Source: Bacteroidaceae bacterium
GTDB lineage: Bacteria > Bacteroidota > Bacteroidia > Bacteroidales > Bacteroidaceae
NCBI GenBank assembly: GCA_024682035.1
Contig: JAIKZS010000037.1
Coordinates: 1 to 51,519 of the forward strand
Length of the DNA: 51,519 nucleotides
Direction of reading: 5' to 3'
Made by a program: the position numbers and the translations under genes. The notes under the pieces are model-generated. The model was not told the DNA's origin and did no database searches. It saw only the letters and a program-made list of their open reading frames with translations. This document shows positions 16,123 through 25,325 of the stretch, piece by piece; position 1 is the stretch's first letter, and every line of letters begins with the position of its first letter.

Positions 16123-17573
16123 TGATTAACTACAAAGCCATCATAAGAGTCATAGGCAACTTGCTGTTACTGGAAACCATGATGTTACTCCTTTCAGCAG
16201 GCATATCGGCTTATTATCATGACGATGACTTACAGAGTTTACTCATCACTGCTGGCTTGACGGGTATCATCGGTTTGCTCATGACCATCTCATGCATGAA
16301 TAGTCCTAAAGTCTTTACCCGTCGCGATGGCTATATCATGGTAACCTGCTCTTGGTTTGCCTTTGCCTTGTTTGGCATGTTGCCTTTCTATATAGGAGGC
16401 CATATTCCTTCAGTGACCAACGCCTTTTTCGAGGCCATGTCGGGCATTACCAGTACAGGTGCCACCATTTTGGACGACATCGAGAGTATGCCTCACGGTT
16501 TACTATTCTGGCGTAGCATCACCCAATGGTTTGGTGGTTTGGGCATCATCTTGTTCACCATTGCCCTCCTACCTTTCTTGGGTGTTAGCGGACTGCAAAT
16601 GTTTGCTGCTGAGGTAAGTGGCCCTATGCACAATAAAATAACGCCTCGTATTGGCAGTACAGCCCGCTGGATTTGGGGCATTTATGTGGGCATCACCGCT
16701 CTGCTCTTTGTGTTGCTCTTGCTGGGAGGCATGGGAGGTTTCGACAGCATTTGTCATGCCCTCACCGCCACTGGCACGGGTGGTTTCTCTACCCATCAGG
16801 AGAGTATTGCCTACTACCATTCTGCTTACATTGAATACGTCATCATTCTCATTATGTTCATCTCTGGTGTGAACTACAGTCTGCTCATCCTCTTTATCAG
16901 TGGAAAATTTAAGAAAGCCTTGAAGGATAGCGAATTAAAATGGTACACCTTGTCGGTTGTTACATGCACGCTGATTTTTACGGTCATCCTCTGGGTATCT
17001 CAGGACATCGAGGGTGAAGATGCTTTCAGAAATGCCCTATTTCAGGTGGTATCCCTCCAAACCTCCACTGGTTTTAGTACCTGCGATTATATGCTTTGGC
17101 CTTCAGCCCTATGGGGCATGTTGTTGCTCATCATGCTGGTAGGCGCCTGTGCTGGCAGTACTTCGGGTGGTTTGAAATGCGTGCGCGTGCAAGTACTGTT
17201 CAAGGTCATGATGAATGAATTTAAGCATATCCTCCACCCTAATGCCGTACTGCCCATCAGAATGGACAAGCAGGTGGCGCCTCCATCATTGCTCAGCACC
17301 GTCATGGCGTTCTGTTTCATTTACATGATCATCATCTGTGGTAGCAGTATCTTCCTTTCGGCCATTGGTATTGATTTCATGGAAGCCATAGGTTGTTCTA
17401 TCTCAGCCATTAGCAACATGGGACCTGCTCTGGGTAGTTATGGCCCCTCTGGTTCTTGGAATAGCATGCCAGATGCTGGCAAATGGCTCATGAGTTTTCT
17501 CATGCTGCTGGGCCGTTTGGAAGTCTTCACCATTATCTTGCTTTTCACTCCCAATTTCTGGAAACGAAATTGA
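16122..17573 (+). CDS. trkH: Trk system potassium transporter TrkH
   Basis: The inner-membrane K+-translocating subunit, 483 residues, with the usual repeated membrane-pore-membrane units. Selectivity-loop motifs can be seen, for example SGITSTGATI, ALTATGTGGFS and QTSTGFSTCD, each carrying the conserved glycine. It works with TrkA encoded immediately upstream, with a 1-base overlap. Length and topology are normal. Confidence 0.95.
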   Translation: MINYKAIIRVIGNLLLLETMMLLLSAGISAYYHDDDLQSLLITAGLTGIIGLLMTISCMNSPKVFTRRDGYIMVTCSWFAFALFGMLPFYIGGHIPSVTNAFFEAMSGITSTGATILDDIESMPHGLLFWRSITQWFGGLGIILFTIALLPFLGVSGLQMFAAEVSGPMHNKITPRIGSTARWIWGIYVGITALLFVLLLLGGMGGFDSICHALTATGTGGFSTHQESIAYYHSAYIEYVIILIMFISGVNYSLLILFISGKFKKALKDSELKWYTLSVVTCTLIFTVILWVSQDIEGEDAFRNALFQVVSLQTSTGFSTCDYMLWPSALWGMLLLIMLVGACAGSTSGGLKCVRVQVLFKVMMNEFKHILHPNAVLPIRMDKQVAPPSLLSTVMAFCFIYMIIICGSSIFLSAIGIDFMEAIGCSISAISNMGPALGSYGPSGSWNSMPDAGKWLMSFLMLLGRLEVFTIILLFTPNFWKRN

Positions 17574-17646
17574 TAATAATTGTGCATTATTTGACACATT
17601 TTCCCCCATTTTCCATCATTTTTTATCATCTTTTAAAAATAAGTAT

Positions 17647-17654
17647 TATCTTTG
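17647..17654 (+). promoter_or_regulatory. Promoter -7 element of the arabinose operon
   Basis: TATCTTTG, an exact TAnnTTTG match, lies 27 bp before the mutarotase ATG. The -33 position is T-rich but lacks TTTG, which would suit an activator- or repressor-controlled promoter. I could not define an AraR operator by eye. Confidence 0.5.
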
Positions 17655-17681
17655 TGAGAAAATTATCTTATTACTAAATCG

Positions 17682-18824
17682 ATGAAAAAAAATATTTTTT
17701 TGGCGTTTTTTATGGCTATAGCTGTATGCGCCTGCAATCAACAAGAGACAAAACCTGTATTAACACAGTCAGGATTAGACCCACAAAAGTTTGAAACGAA
17801 TATTGACGGGAAACAAACCCATCTTTACACGCTTACTAACAAAAACAACATGGAAGTGTGCATCACCAATTTCGGTGGACGCATCGTTTCTGTTAATCTG
17901 GCCGACAAGAACGGCGTGGATCGTGATGTGGTACTTGCTTTTGACAACATAGACGATTACCTGAACAATGCCAGTGATTTTGGTGCCAGCATTGGTCGCT
18001 ATGCCAACCGCATTGCTGGAGCACAGTTTACACTGAACGACCAGGTATTCCAATTGAATGCCAACGATGGCGATAACTGTCTGCATGGTGGTCCACAAGG
18101 ATGGCAGTACAAAGTGTTCGATGGCAAGCAGCTGTCTGATAACAAAGTACAGCTTTCGCTCCTCTCCCCTGACGGTGACATGAAATTCCCAGGCAATGTA
18201 CAAGTACAGGTAACATTCACCCTGACGGATGACAATGCCATTGACATTCAATACAGTGCCACAACCGACAAGACTACTGTCATCAACATGACCAACCACT
18301 CTTACTTCAACCTGAGTGGCGATCCTTTAAAAGACAACTCAGACCATGTTTTGTATATCAATGCCGACAACTATACACCTGTCAATGCGAAACTTATTCC
18401 ACTCGGTAGCATCGACAGCGTAAAAGATACTCCTATGGACTTCACCACGGCTAAGCCTATTGGTCAGGACATTAACCAGACCGATTTTGAGCAAGTGAAG
18501 CTGGGTAACGGTTTCGACCACAACTGGGTACTGAATACCCAGGGCGATGTTACACAGTTGGCAGCTAAAGCCACCTGCCCGGCTACAGGCATCAGCGTAG
18601 AGGTTTACACCAACGAACCCGGCATCCAGGTATATACCGGCAACTTCCTGAATGGAAAAGTTAAGGGCAAGCATGGCATCGTGTACAACCGACGTGCAGC
18701 TGTTTGTCTGGAAACACAGCATTATCCTGATTCCCCCAACCAGCCTCAGTTCCCAAGTGTAGTGTTGGAACCCGGACAGACTTATCATAGTCAATGCATC
18801 TATAAGTTTACAGTTGAAAAATAA
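17682..18824 (+). CDS. galM: Aldose 1-epimerase (mutarotase), lipoprotein
   Basis: Interconverts alpha and beta anomers of aldoses, here most likely arabinose. The N-terminus is a lipoprotein signal with Cys in AVCACN, so the enzyme is expected on an envelope membrane facing the periplasm rather than in the cytoplasm. The family motifs are present: GRYANRIAG, LHGGPQGW, MTNHSYFNL (catalytic His) and a late Glu in VVLEPGQTY. It is 380 aa in length and opens the arabinose operon. The next gene is a sugar symporter, consistent with preparing the transported anomer. This gene position matches the mutarotase of the B. thetaiotaomicron arabinose locus. Confidence 0.9.
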   Translation: MKKNIFLAFFMAIAVCACNQQETKPVLTQSGLDPQKFETNIDGKQTHLYTLTNKNNMEVCITNFGGRIVSVNLADKNGVDRDVVLAFDNIDDYLNNASDFGASIGRYANRIAGAQFTLNDQVFQLNANDGDNCLHGGPQGWQYKVFDGKQLSDNKVQLSLLSPDGDMKFPGNVQVQVTFTLTDDNAIDIQYSATTDKTTVINMTNHSYFNLSGDPLKDNSDHVLYINADNYTPVNAKLIPLGSIDSVKDTPMDFTTAKPIGQDINQTDFEQVKLGNGFDHNWVLNTQGDVTQLAAKATCPATGISVEVYTNEPGIQVYTGNFLNGKVKGKHGIVYNRRAAVCLETQHYPDSPNQPQFPSVVLEPGQTYHSQCIYKFTVEK

Positions 18825-18872
18825 TAATTTATGGATAACGAGGTGACTCGTAATCATTAAAAGAAAGTATAT

Positions 18873-20555
18873 ATGGAACTACTCGACTGGATTGTCATTG
18901 CAGCGTTTTGTTGCGTATTAGTAGGTATAATTGTTTGGGTGTTGAAAAGCAAGCAGAACAGTTCTGCCGATTATTTCTTAGGAGGTCGCGATGCTACTTG
19001 GATAGCCATAGGCGCCTCTATCTTTGCATCCAACATTGGTTCAGAACACTTGATTGGTCTGGCAGGAACAGGAGCTTCCAGCGGTATGGCGATGGCCCAC
19101 TGGGAGATTCAAGGCTGGATGATTTTGATATTAGGTTGGGTGTTTGTGCCTTTCTATAGCCGAAGCATGGTTTACACTATGCCCGAATTTTTGGAAAAAC
19201 GTTATAATACGCAGTCACGTACCATCTTGTCGGTCATTTCCCTGGTTAGTTACGTATTGACCAAAGTAGCCGTTACGGTTTATGCCGGTGGACTGGTATT
19301 CCAGCAGGTATTTGGTATTGACACCCTTTGGGGCATCGACTTCTTCTGGATTGCAGCCATTGGTTTGGTTCTTGTAACAGCTGTTTACACCATATTTGGT
19401 GGAATGAAATCGGTGCTTTACACTTCCGTTTTACAAACACCTATTCTATTATTAGGATCCCTCATCATCTTGGTGCTGGGTTTGAAAGCTTTAGGCGGTT
19501 GGGATGAACTCATGGCCATTTGTAGTGCCGTTGAAATCAATGAATATGGCGACCACATGACAAACTTGATTCGTGACAACCGCGATCCTGAATATCCTTG
19601 GCTGGGTGCTCTGATTACCTCGGCCACCATTGGTTTCTGGTACTGGTGTACCGACCAATTCATCGTGCAGCGTGTACTTTCCGGCAAGAACGAGCAGGAA
19701 GCCCGTCGAGGCACCATCTTTGGCGCATACCTGAAGTTGTTGCCCGTATTCATCTTCTTAATTCCTGGTATGATTGCCTACGCTATCAACGTAAAGCAGG
19801 GAGGTGGCTTCCTGCCTTTAGATGCCAGTGGCAACACCTTGAGTGATGCAGCCTTCCCCACCCTTGTCACCAAATTGCTTCCTGCAGGCGTGAAAGGTTT
19901 GGTAGTTTGCGGCATCCTGGCAGCTTTGATGAGTTCGCTGGCCTCTCTGTTCAACTCATCTTCCATGCTGTTCACCATCGACTTCTACAAGCGCCTGCGT
20001 CCGCAGACATCAGAAAAAGCCCTGGTCCGCATCGGACAAATCGCTACTGTTGTCATCGTGCTGTTAGGCATCCTGTGGATACCAATCATGCGAAGTATTG
20101 GCAACGTACTCTATAACTATCTGCAAGATGTTCAATCGGTTTTGGCTCCTGGAATTGCGTCTGCCTTCCTCTTGGGTATAACCTGGAAGCGCGCTTCGGC
20201 CAAAGGTGGCATGTGGGGCCTCATCAGTGGCATCGTCATTGGTCTTACCCGCTTAGGTGCTAAGGTGTATTACACCAATGTGCCCGATGCTGCACAGACC
20301 TGGTTTAAGAGTGTATTCTACGATTTTAACTGGCTGTTCTTCAGTGGCTGTATGCTGATATTCTGCTTGCTGGTGGTTATTGTTGTAAGCTTATGTACTG
20401 AAAAACCTGACGAGAAGAAGATTCAAGGACTGGTATTCGGTACTGCTACCCCTGAGCAAAAAGCTGCATCAAGGGCCAGTTGGAACCATTGGGATGTTAT
20501 CCATACCGTCATCATCTTGTCATTGACCGTGGCCTTCTACATTTATTTCTGGTAA
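18873..20555 (+). CDS. Sodium/sugar symporter (SSS family), probable arabinose transporter
   Basis: A 560-residue inner-membrane protein with about 14 predicted helices and SSS-family signatures: SADYFLGGRDATW near the start, SNIGSEHLIGLAG, and the loop region GGMKSVLYTSVLQ. It should couple Na+ entry to sugar uptake. Its place between the mutarotase and araR, in the order known for the Bacteroides arabinose locus, points to L-arabinose as substrate (inference from context). It lies 48 bp after the mutarotase. Confidence 0.88.
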   Translation: MELLDWIVIAAFCCVLVGIIVWVLKSKQNSSADYFLGGRDATWIAIGASIFASNIGSEHLIGLAGTGASSGMAMAHWEIQGWMILILGWVFVPFYSRSMVYTMPEFLEKRYNTQSRTILSVISLVSYVLTKVAVTVYAGGLVFQQVFGIDTLWGIDFFWIAAIGLVLVTAVYTIFGGMKSVLYTSVLQTPILLLGSLIILVLGLKALGGWDELMAICSAVEINEYGDHMTNLIRDNRDPEYPWLGALITSATIGFWYWCTDQFIVQRVLSGKNEQEARRGTIFGAYLKLLPVFIFLIPGMIAYAINVKQGGGFLPLDASGNTLSDAAFPTLVTKLLPAGVKGLVVCGILAALMSSLASLFNSSSMLFTIDFYKRLRPQTSEKALVRIGQIATVVIVLLGILWIPIMRSIGNVLYNYLQDVQSVLAPGIASAFLLGITWKRASAKGGMWGLISGIVIGLTRLGAKVYYTNVPDAAQTWFKSVFYDFNWLFFSGCMLIFCLLVVIVVSLCTEKPDEKKIQGLVFGTATPEQKAASRASWNHWDVIHTVIILSLTVAFYIYFW

Positions 20556-20584
20556 TAATAATCAACACAAATACGTGATATCAT

Positions 20585-21280
20585 ATGGAACAAGCAGAAC
20601 AATATATTAGAGAATTGACACAAGGTGTCACCAGATTTGTATTTTTAAACTGTTGTGTGGTATTCAGTTACTTCGATGATGCCATACAAGTACTATTAGT
20701 AAAGAAAGATGAAGGGCCTTTGGCTGGTTCATGGATACTTCCATACGGCTTTGTGATGCCTGAAGAGAAGATGGACGATTCTGCTCGCCGCATTCTAACA
20801 GAGAAAACGGGCATAAAAAACATTTTCATTGAGCAGGTCAGGACCTATAGTGAGGGCAGAATATATAATATGCAAGTCATGGCTGTCATGTATTATGCAC
20901 TCATCAACAAAAGCGACTATGATCTGCACGACCAGCAACTTGAGAATACCAAGTGGTTCCCCTTGGCAGAGGTACCACAAATGAAGTTTTCCCAAGATGA
21001 GATGATCCGGGCGGCAGTGGTTAGAATGAGGTACAGAACAATGGAAAAACCTGTTGGCCTACGCCTGCTCCCCTCATTGTTCACTATACCGCAACTGCAC
21101 AAACTGGTGGAAGCCATTGAGAATAAGAATCGCGACAAGCGCAATTTCCGAAAAATAGTCGATGAAGCCTATTATATTGAGAAGACCGACAAGATAGATA
21201 AGTTGCACTCTAAACGCGGTGCTGCTCTTTATCGGTTCAACCAAAAATTATACGATCATTATTTGAAACATAAATTTTAA
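20585..21280 (+). CDS. araR: Nudix-type transcriptional regulator of arabinose use (AraR family)
   Basis: A 231-residue protein with an N-terminal Nudix-like domain (residues ~15-150) and a C-terminal winged-helix region (~160-225) rich in Lys and Arg. The Nudix box is degenerate: where REUxEExG is expected it reads RRILTEKTG, so catalytic acidic residues are missing. This fits a sugar-sensing regulator rather than a hydrolase. In Bacteroides, AraR of this type represses the arabinose operon and releases DNA with L-arabinose. The gene lies 29 bp after the symporter and 1 bp before araD, inside the operon it probably controls. Confidence 0.88.
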   Translation: MEQAEQYIRELTQGVTRFVFLNCCVVFSYFDDAIQVLLVKKDEGPLAGSWILPYGFVMPEEKMDDSARRILTEKTGIKNIFIEQVRTYSEGRIYNMQVMAVMYYALINKSDYDLHDQQLENTKWFPLAEVPQMKFSQDEMIRAAVVRMRYRTMEKPVGLRLLPSLFTIPQLHKLVEAIENKNRDKRNFRKIVDEAYYIEKTDKIDKLHSKRGAALYRFNQKLYDHYLKHKF

Positions 21281-21281
21281 T

Positions 21282-21974
21282 ATGCTTGAAGATTTAAAAC
21301 AAAAGGTTTTCAAAGCCAACCTCGATTTGGTAAAGCATGGTTTGGTACTTTTCACCTGGGGCAATGTTTCTGCTATTGACAGAAGTCAGAACCTGGTAGT
21401 CATCAAGCCCAGTGGTGTGAGTTATGACACCATGACACCAGACGACATGGTGGTCGTTGATTTAGAAGGTAATGTGATAGAAGGCGACTTACGTCCTTCG
21501 TCAGACACCCCTACCCATCTGGCGCTCTACAAGGCATTTACAGCCATTGGCGGAGTGGTGCATACCCATTCAACCTATGCCACAGCATGGGCTCAGGCTG
21601 GCAAAGACATTCCCAATATTGGCACCACACATGCTGACTATTTCCACGATGCCATTCCTTGTACGGCCGACATGACACGTGAGGAGGTAGAGGGCGATTA
21701 CGAACTGGAGACGGGCCATGTAATTGTGAAACGCTTCGAAGGCATCAATCCTGTACATACCCCTGGCGTACTGGTGAAAAACCACGGACCCTTTACTTGG
21801 GGCAAAGATGCCGACCAGGCTGTTTACCATGCCGTGGTACTCGAGGAGGTGGCCAAGATGGCAGCTATTGCTTTCTCCATCAACCCCAACCTGACTATGA
21901 GCGAACATTTGATAGAGAAGCATTTCAGCAGAAAACACGGTCCGAAAGCCTATTACGGACAAGTAAAGAAATAA
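21282..21974 (+). CDS. araD: L-ribulose-5-phosphate 4-epimerase
   Basis: Converts L-ribulose 5-phosphate to D-xylulose 5-phosphate, the link from arabinose catabolism to the pentose phosphate pathway. It is a class II aldolase-type, zinc-dependent fold of 230 residues. GNVSAID, the phosphate-binding SSDTPTH, the metal ligands in VHTHSTYAT and a third His in KNHGPFTWG are all present. It follows araR after a single base, so they are co-translated. An 83-bp spacer with a hairpin separates it from araA. Confidence 0.95.
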   Translation: MLEDLKQKVFKANLDLVKHGLVLFTWGNVSAIDRSQNLVVIKPSGVSYDTMTPDDMVVVDLEGNVIEGDLRPSSDTPTHLALYKAFTAIGGVVHTHSTYATAWAQAGKDIPNIGTTHADYFHDAIPCTADMTREEVEGDYELETGHVIVKRFEGINPVHTPGVLVKNHGPFTWGKDADQAVYHAVVLEEVAKMAAIAFSINPNLTMSEHLIEKHFSRKHGPKAYYGQVKK

Positions 21975-21997
21975 TAATATTAACCACGACCGCTGTC

Positions 21998-22021
21998 TGT
22001 AGGGCTACGGCATGCCCTACA
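21998..22021 (+). other. Hairpin in the araD-araA spacer
   Basis: TGTAGGGC and GCCCTACA form a perfect 8-bp stem with loop TACGGCAT. There is no T-run, so it is more likely an mRNA processing or stability element, or a dispersed intergenic repeat, than a terminator. Confidence 0.45.
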
Positions 22022-22057
22022 AACAAAATAACAGGCACGGTCAATAAACGAAATATC

Positions 22058-23596
22058 ATGAAAGCATTTAAAGACTTAGAAATTTGGTGGGTAACAGGCG
22101 CACAGCTTCTATATGGAGGCGACGCAGTGGTGGCTGTTGATGGTCACTCAAAAGAAATGGTAGCTGGTTTGAACGAGAGTGGCAACATTCCCGTTAAAAT
22201 TGTTTACAAAGGCACAGCCAATAGCAGCAAAGAAGTAGAAGCCGTGATGAAAGCTGCCAATAACGACGACAAATGTGTGGGCATCATCACCTGGATGCAC
22301 ACTTTCTCACCTGCCAAGATGTGGATCAAGGGCTTGCAAGACCTGCAGAAGCCTTTGTTGCATTTCCACACCCAGTATAATGCCGAGATTCCTTGGAGTG
22401 ACATCGACATGGATTTCATGAACCTGAACCAGAGTGCCCATGGCGATATTGAGTTCGGACATATCTGTACACGTATGCGTATAGCCCGCAAAGTAGTTTG
22501 TGGTTATTGGAAAGACCCACAGGCTCAGCAGCAAATTGCTGTTTGGGCACGTGTAGCCGCTGGTGTGGCTGATGCCAAGAACGTGCGTTGCCTCATGTTC
22601 GGTATGAACATGAACAATGTGGCTGTGACCGATGGCGATCGCGTGGAGTTCGAACAACGTTTGGGTTACCATGTTGACTACTATCCTGTTAGTTCTTTAA
22701 TGGAATATTATAAAAAGGTGACCGACGCCGAGGCCGATGCTTTGGTTGAGGAGTACAAGCAACTCTATACCATTAAGATTGACGAAAGTGGCGAAGAGGT
22801 GTATTGGGAAAAAGTAAAGAACTCTGCCAAGGCAGAGATTGCGCTGCGTCGTGTATTAGAAGATGAAGGCGCTACCGCATTTACTACCAATTTTGACGAC
22901 CTGGGTGATGCCGACATCAACGATCCTAACTTCTGTGGCTTCGACCAGATTCCTGGTCTGGCTTCACAACGTCTTATGCAAGAAGGCTACGGCTTTGGTG
23001 CCGAGGGCGACTGGAAAACAGCTTGCCTCTATCGCACCTTGTGGGTTATCCAGCAAGGCATGCCAAAGGGCTGTTCGTTCCTGGAAGACTATACTCTTAA
23101 CTTTGCCGGCAACCAATCATCATGCTTGCAGAGCCACATGCTGGAAATTTGTCCGCTCATTGCCACCGACAAGCCAAAATTGGAAGTACACTTCCTGGGT
23201 ATCGGCATCCGCAAACAGCCAACAGCTCGCCTGGTATTTACCTCTAAGGTAGGTCATGGCATCAAGGCAACCATCGTTGACCTGGGCAATCGTTTCCGTC
23301 TTATCTCACAGGAAGTTGAGTGCATCGAGCCTCAACCTATGCCTCACTTGCCAGTGGCAAGCGCCCTCTGGGTACCTCAACCCACTTTCGAAATTGGCGC
23401 AGGTGCCTGGATCCTGGCTGGCGGTACCCACCACAGCGCGTTCTCATACGATATCAGTGAGGACTACTGGGAGGACTTTGCCGAAATGACTGGCATTGAG
23501 TATGTGAAGATTAACAAGGATACCAAAACCAGCGAGTTCAAGCAGCAACTCAGAAACAACGAGGTGTATTATATGTTGAACAAAGCGCTGAAATGA
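22058..23596 (+). CDS. araA: L-arabinose isomerase
   Basis: Isomerises L-arabinose to L-ribulose with Mn2+. The true start is the ATG at 22058, giving 512 residues; the longer ORF in the track reads through the end of araD and the hairpin spacer. It opens with EIWWVTGAQLLYGG, typical of AraA, and carries the metal and catalytic residues in GAEGDWKTA, FLEDYTLN, the His of QSHMLEI and GGTHHSAFS. The length is normal (E. coli 500). It is followed by the sugar kinase after 29 bp. Confidence 0.96.
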   Translation: MKAFKDLEIWWVTGAQLLYGGDAVVAVDGHSKEMVAGLNESGNIPVKIVYKGTANSSKEVEAVMKAANNDDKCVGIITWMHTFSPAKMWIKGLQDLQKPLLHFHTQYNAEIPWSDIDMDFMNLNQSAHGDIEFGHICTRMRIARKVVCGYWKDPQAQQQIAVWARVAAGVADAKNVRCLMFGMNMNNVAVTDGDRVEFEQRLGYHVDYYPVSSLMEYYKKVTDAEADALVEEYKQLYTIKIDESGEEVYWEKVKNSAKAEIALRRVLEDEGATAFTTNFDDLGDADINDPNFCGFDQIPGLASQRLMQEGYGFGAEGDWKTACLYRTLWVIQQGMPKGCSFLEDYTLNFAGNQSSCLQSHMLEICPLIATDKPKLEVHFLGIGIRKQPTARLVFTSKVGHGIKATIVDLGNRFRLISQEVECIEPQPMPHLPVASALWVPQPTFEIGAGAWILAGGTHHSAFSYDISEDYWEDFAEMTGIEYVKINKDTKTSEFKQQLRNNEVYYMLNKALK

Positions 23597-23625
23597 TAAC
23601 CCATTGATCATTGAACATTAAGCCT

Positions 23626-25218
23626 ATGACCGCAAAAGAAATTATACAAGAAGGCAAGGCCATATTGGGCATTGAGTTTGGCTCTACCCGCATCAAGGCC
23701 GTGCTGATTGACGAACAGAATCGTCCTATAGCCCAAGGCAGTCACACGTGGGAAAACCAACTGGAGAACGGTCTATGGACCTATAGCGACGAAGCCATCT
23801 GGCAGGGGTTACAAGCCTGTTATGCCGACCTGCGCCGTGATGTATCCAATAAATATGGCGTTGAAATTGAAACACTGGCAGCCATTGGCATCAGTGCCAT
23901 GATGCACGGCTATCTGCCTTTCGACAACATGGGTCACATGCTGGTGCCTTTCAGAACTTGGAGAAACACCAATACAGGAGCAGCTGCCAAGGCCCTCTCC
24001 GAATTGTTTGTATATAACATACCACTGCGCTGGAGCATCTCTCACCTCTACCAAGCTATCCTCAATGGCGAGGAGCATGTGAAAGACATCCATTTCATCA
24101 CCACTCTGGCTGGCTACATCCACTGGCAGCTTACTGGCAAGAAGGTGTTGGGCATTGGTGATGCATCGGGCATGATTCCCGTTGATCCCGAAACCAAGCA
24201 ATACCGTCAGGACATGGTGGAGAAATTCGACCAACTCATAGCTCCTAAACAATTGGGATGGAAGCTGTTAGATATTATGCCTGACATACTGGTAGCAGGT
24301 GCCGAAGCTGGTAACCTTACCACACATGGCGCCCTGCGCCTCGACCCCTCTGGTCACCTCAAAGCAGGCATACCATTCTGTCCGCCTGAAGGCGATGCCG
24401 GAACGGGCATGGCAGCTACCAATGCCGTGAAACAGCGCACAGGCAATGTGTCGGCAGGTACCTCATCGTTCTCCATGATTGTATTGGAAAAGGAACTGAC
24501 CAAACCCTACGAGGCTATTGACATGGTCACCACCCCCGACGGAAGTCTGGTGGGCATGGTGCATTGCAACAACTGTACATCTGAAATCAATGCCTGGGCA
24601 GGCCTCTTCAAAGAATTTCAAGATCTGTTCGGGCATCCGGTAGATATGGGAACCATCTTTGAAAGACTGTTCTCGAAAGCATTAGAAGGTGATGCCGATT
24701 GTGGTGGACTCATGGCTTACAATTATGTGTCGGGCGAACCCATCACAGGATTTACAGAAGGTCGTCCGTTGTTCATGCGATCAGCGACCGACCATTTCAA
24801 CCTGGCTAACTTCATGCGTGCCCAGCTTTATGCAGCCATCGCCGTACTGAAGATTGGCAACGACATCCTTTTCCAGCAAGAACATGTTAAGGTAGATCGT
24901 ATCACCGGTCACGGAGGCTATTTCAAGACAAAAGGTGTGGGCCAACGCATGCTGGCTGCTGCCTTGGGTTCACCCATCTCCGTCATGGAAACCGCTGGCG
25001 AAGGTGGAGCGTGGGGCATCGCCCTGTTGGCTTCTTATCTTGTGAACCGCAAATCAGATCAGTCGTTGCCTGATTTCCTTGACAAACAAGTATTTGCCAA
25101 TAATGCAGGCATTGAGGTGGCACCTACTGAATCCGACTTGGAAGGTTTCAACAAGTACATTGAACAATACAAGCGAGGCCTGCCAGTAGAAGCAGCAGCC
25201 GTAGAATACAAGGCCTGA
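23626..25218 (+). CDS. FGGY-family carbohydrate kinase, probable L-ribulokinase
   Basis: A 530-residue FGGY kinase. The phosphate-binding motif LGIEFGSTRIKAV is near the N-terminus, a second nucleotide motif VSAGTSSFSMI lies in the middle and the C-terminal adenosine region is GHGGYFKTKGVG. In context it should phosphorylate L-ribulose made by AraA. It does not read like classical proteobacterial AraB; it resembles the kinase at the same position in the Bacteroides arabinose locus. I chose ATG 23626 over the TTG at 23611 suggested by the ORF track. Confidence 0.85.
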   Translation: MTAKEIIQEGKAILGIEFGSTRIKAVLIDEQNRPIAQGSHTWENQLENGLWTYSDEAIWQGLQACYADLRRDVSNKYGVEIETLAAIGISAMMHGYLPFDNMGHMLVPFRTWRNTNTGAAAKALSELFVYNIPLRWSISHLYQAILNGEEHVKDIHFITTLAGYIHWQLTGKKVLGIGDASGMIPVDPETKQYRQDMVEKFDQLIAPKQLGWKLLDIMPDILVAGAEAGNLTTHGALRLDPSGHLKAGIPFCPPEGDAGTGMAATNAVKQRTGNVSAGTSSFSMIVLEKELTKPYEAIDMVTTPDGSLVGMVHCNNCTSEINAWAGLFKEFQDLFGHPVDMGTIFERLFSKALEGDADCGGLMAYNYVSGEPITGFTEGRPLFMRSATDHFNLANFMRAQLYAAIAVLKIGNDILFQQEHVKVDRITGHGGYFKTKGVGQRMLAAALGSPISVMETAGEGGAWGIALLASYLVNRKSDQSLPDFLDKQVFANNAGIEVAPTESDLEGFNKYIEQYKRGLPVEAAAVEYKA

Positions 25219-25239
25219 GCCGTGTGCCTTGCCAGAACG

Positions 25240-25276
25240 AACCAGGCGCTTTACCTGGTTTACCTCTTGTTTTTTC
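25240..25276 (+). other. Hairpin with T-rich tail before the arabinofuranosidase gene
   Basis: AACCAGG pairs with CCTGGTT across a 7-nt loop, and a T-rich stretch follows after 11 bases. It may be a partial terminator that lowers expression of the exported enzyme relative to the kinase, but the distance to the T-run weakens this. Confidence 0.35.
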
Positions 25277-25325
25277 CGGGCTTGTCTCGGGACCATTTAT
25301 GAACCATTGAAAAACAAATATAAAT

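Noticed and set aside
21797-22057. 87-residue N-terminal extension of AraA in the ORF track
   Set aside because: It overlaps araD and the hairpin spacer; AraA homologues begin at the ATG at 22058.
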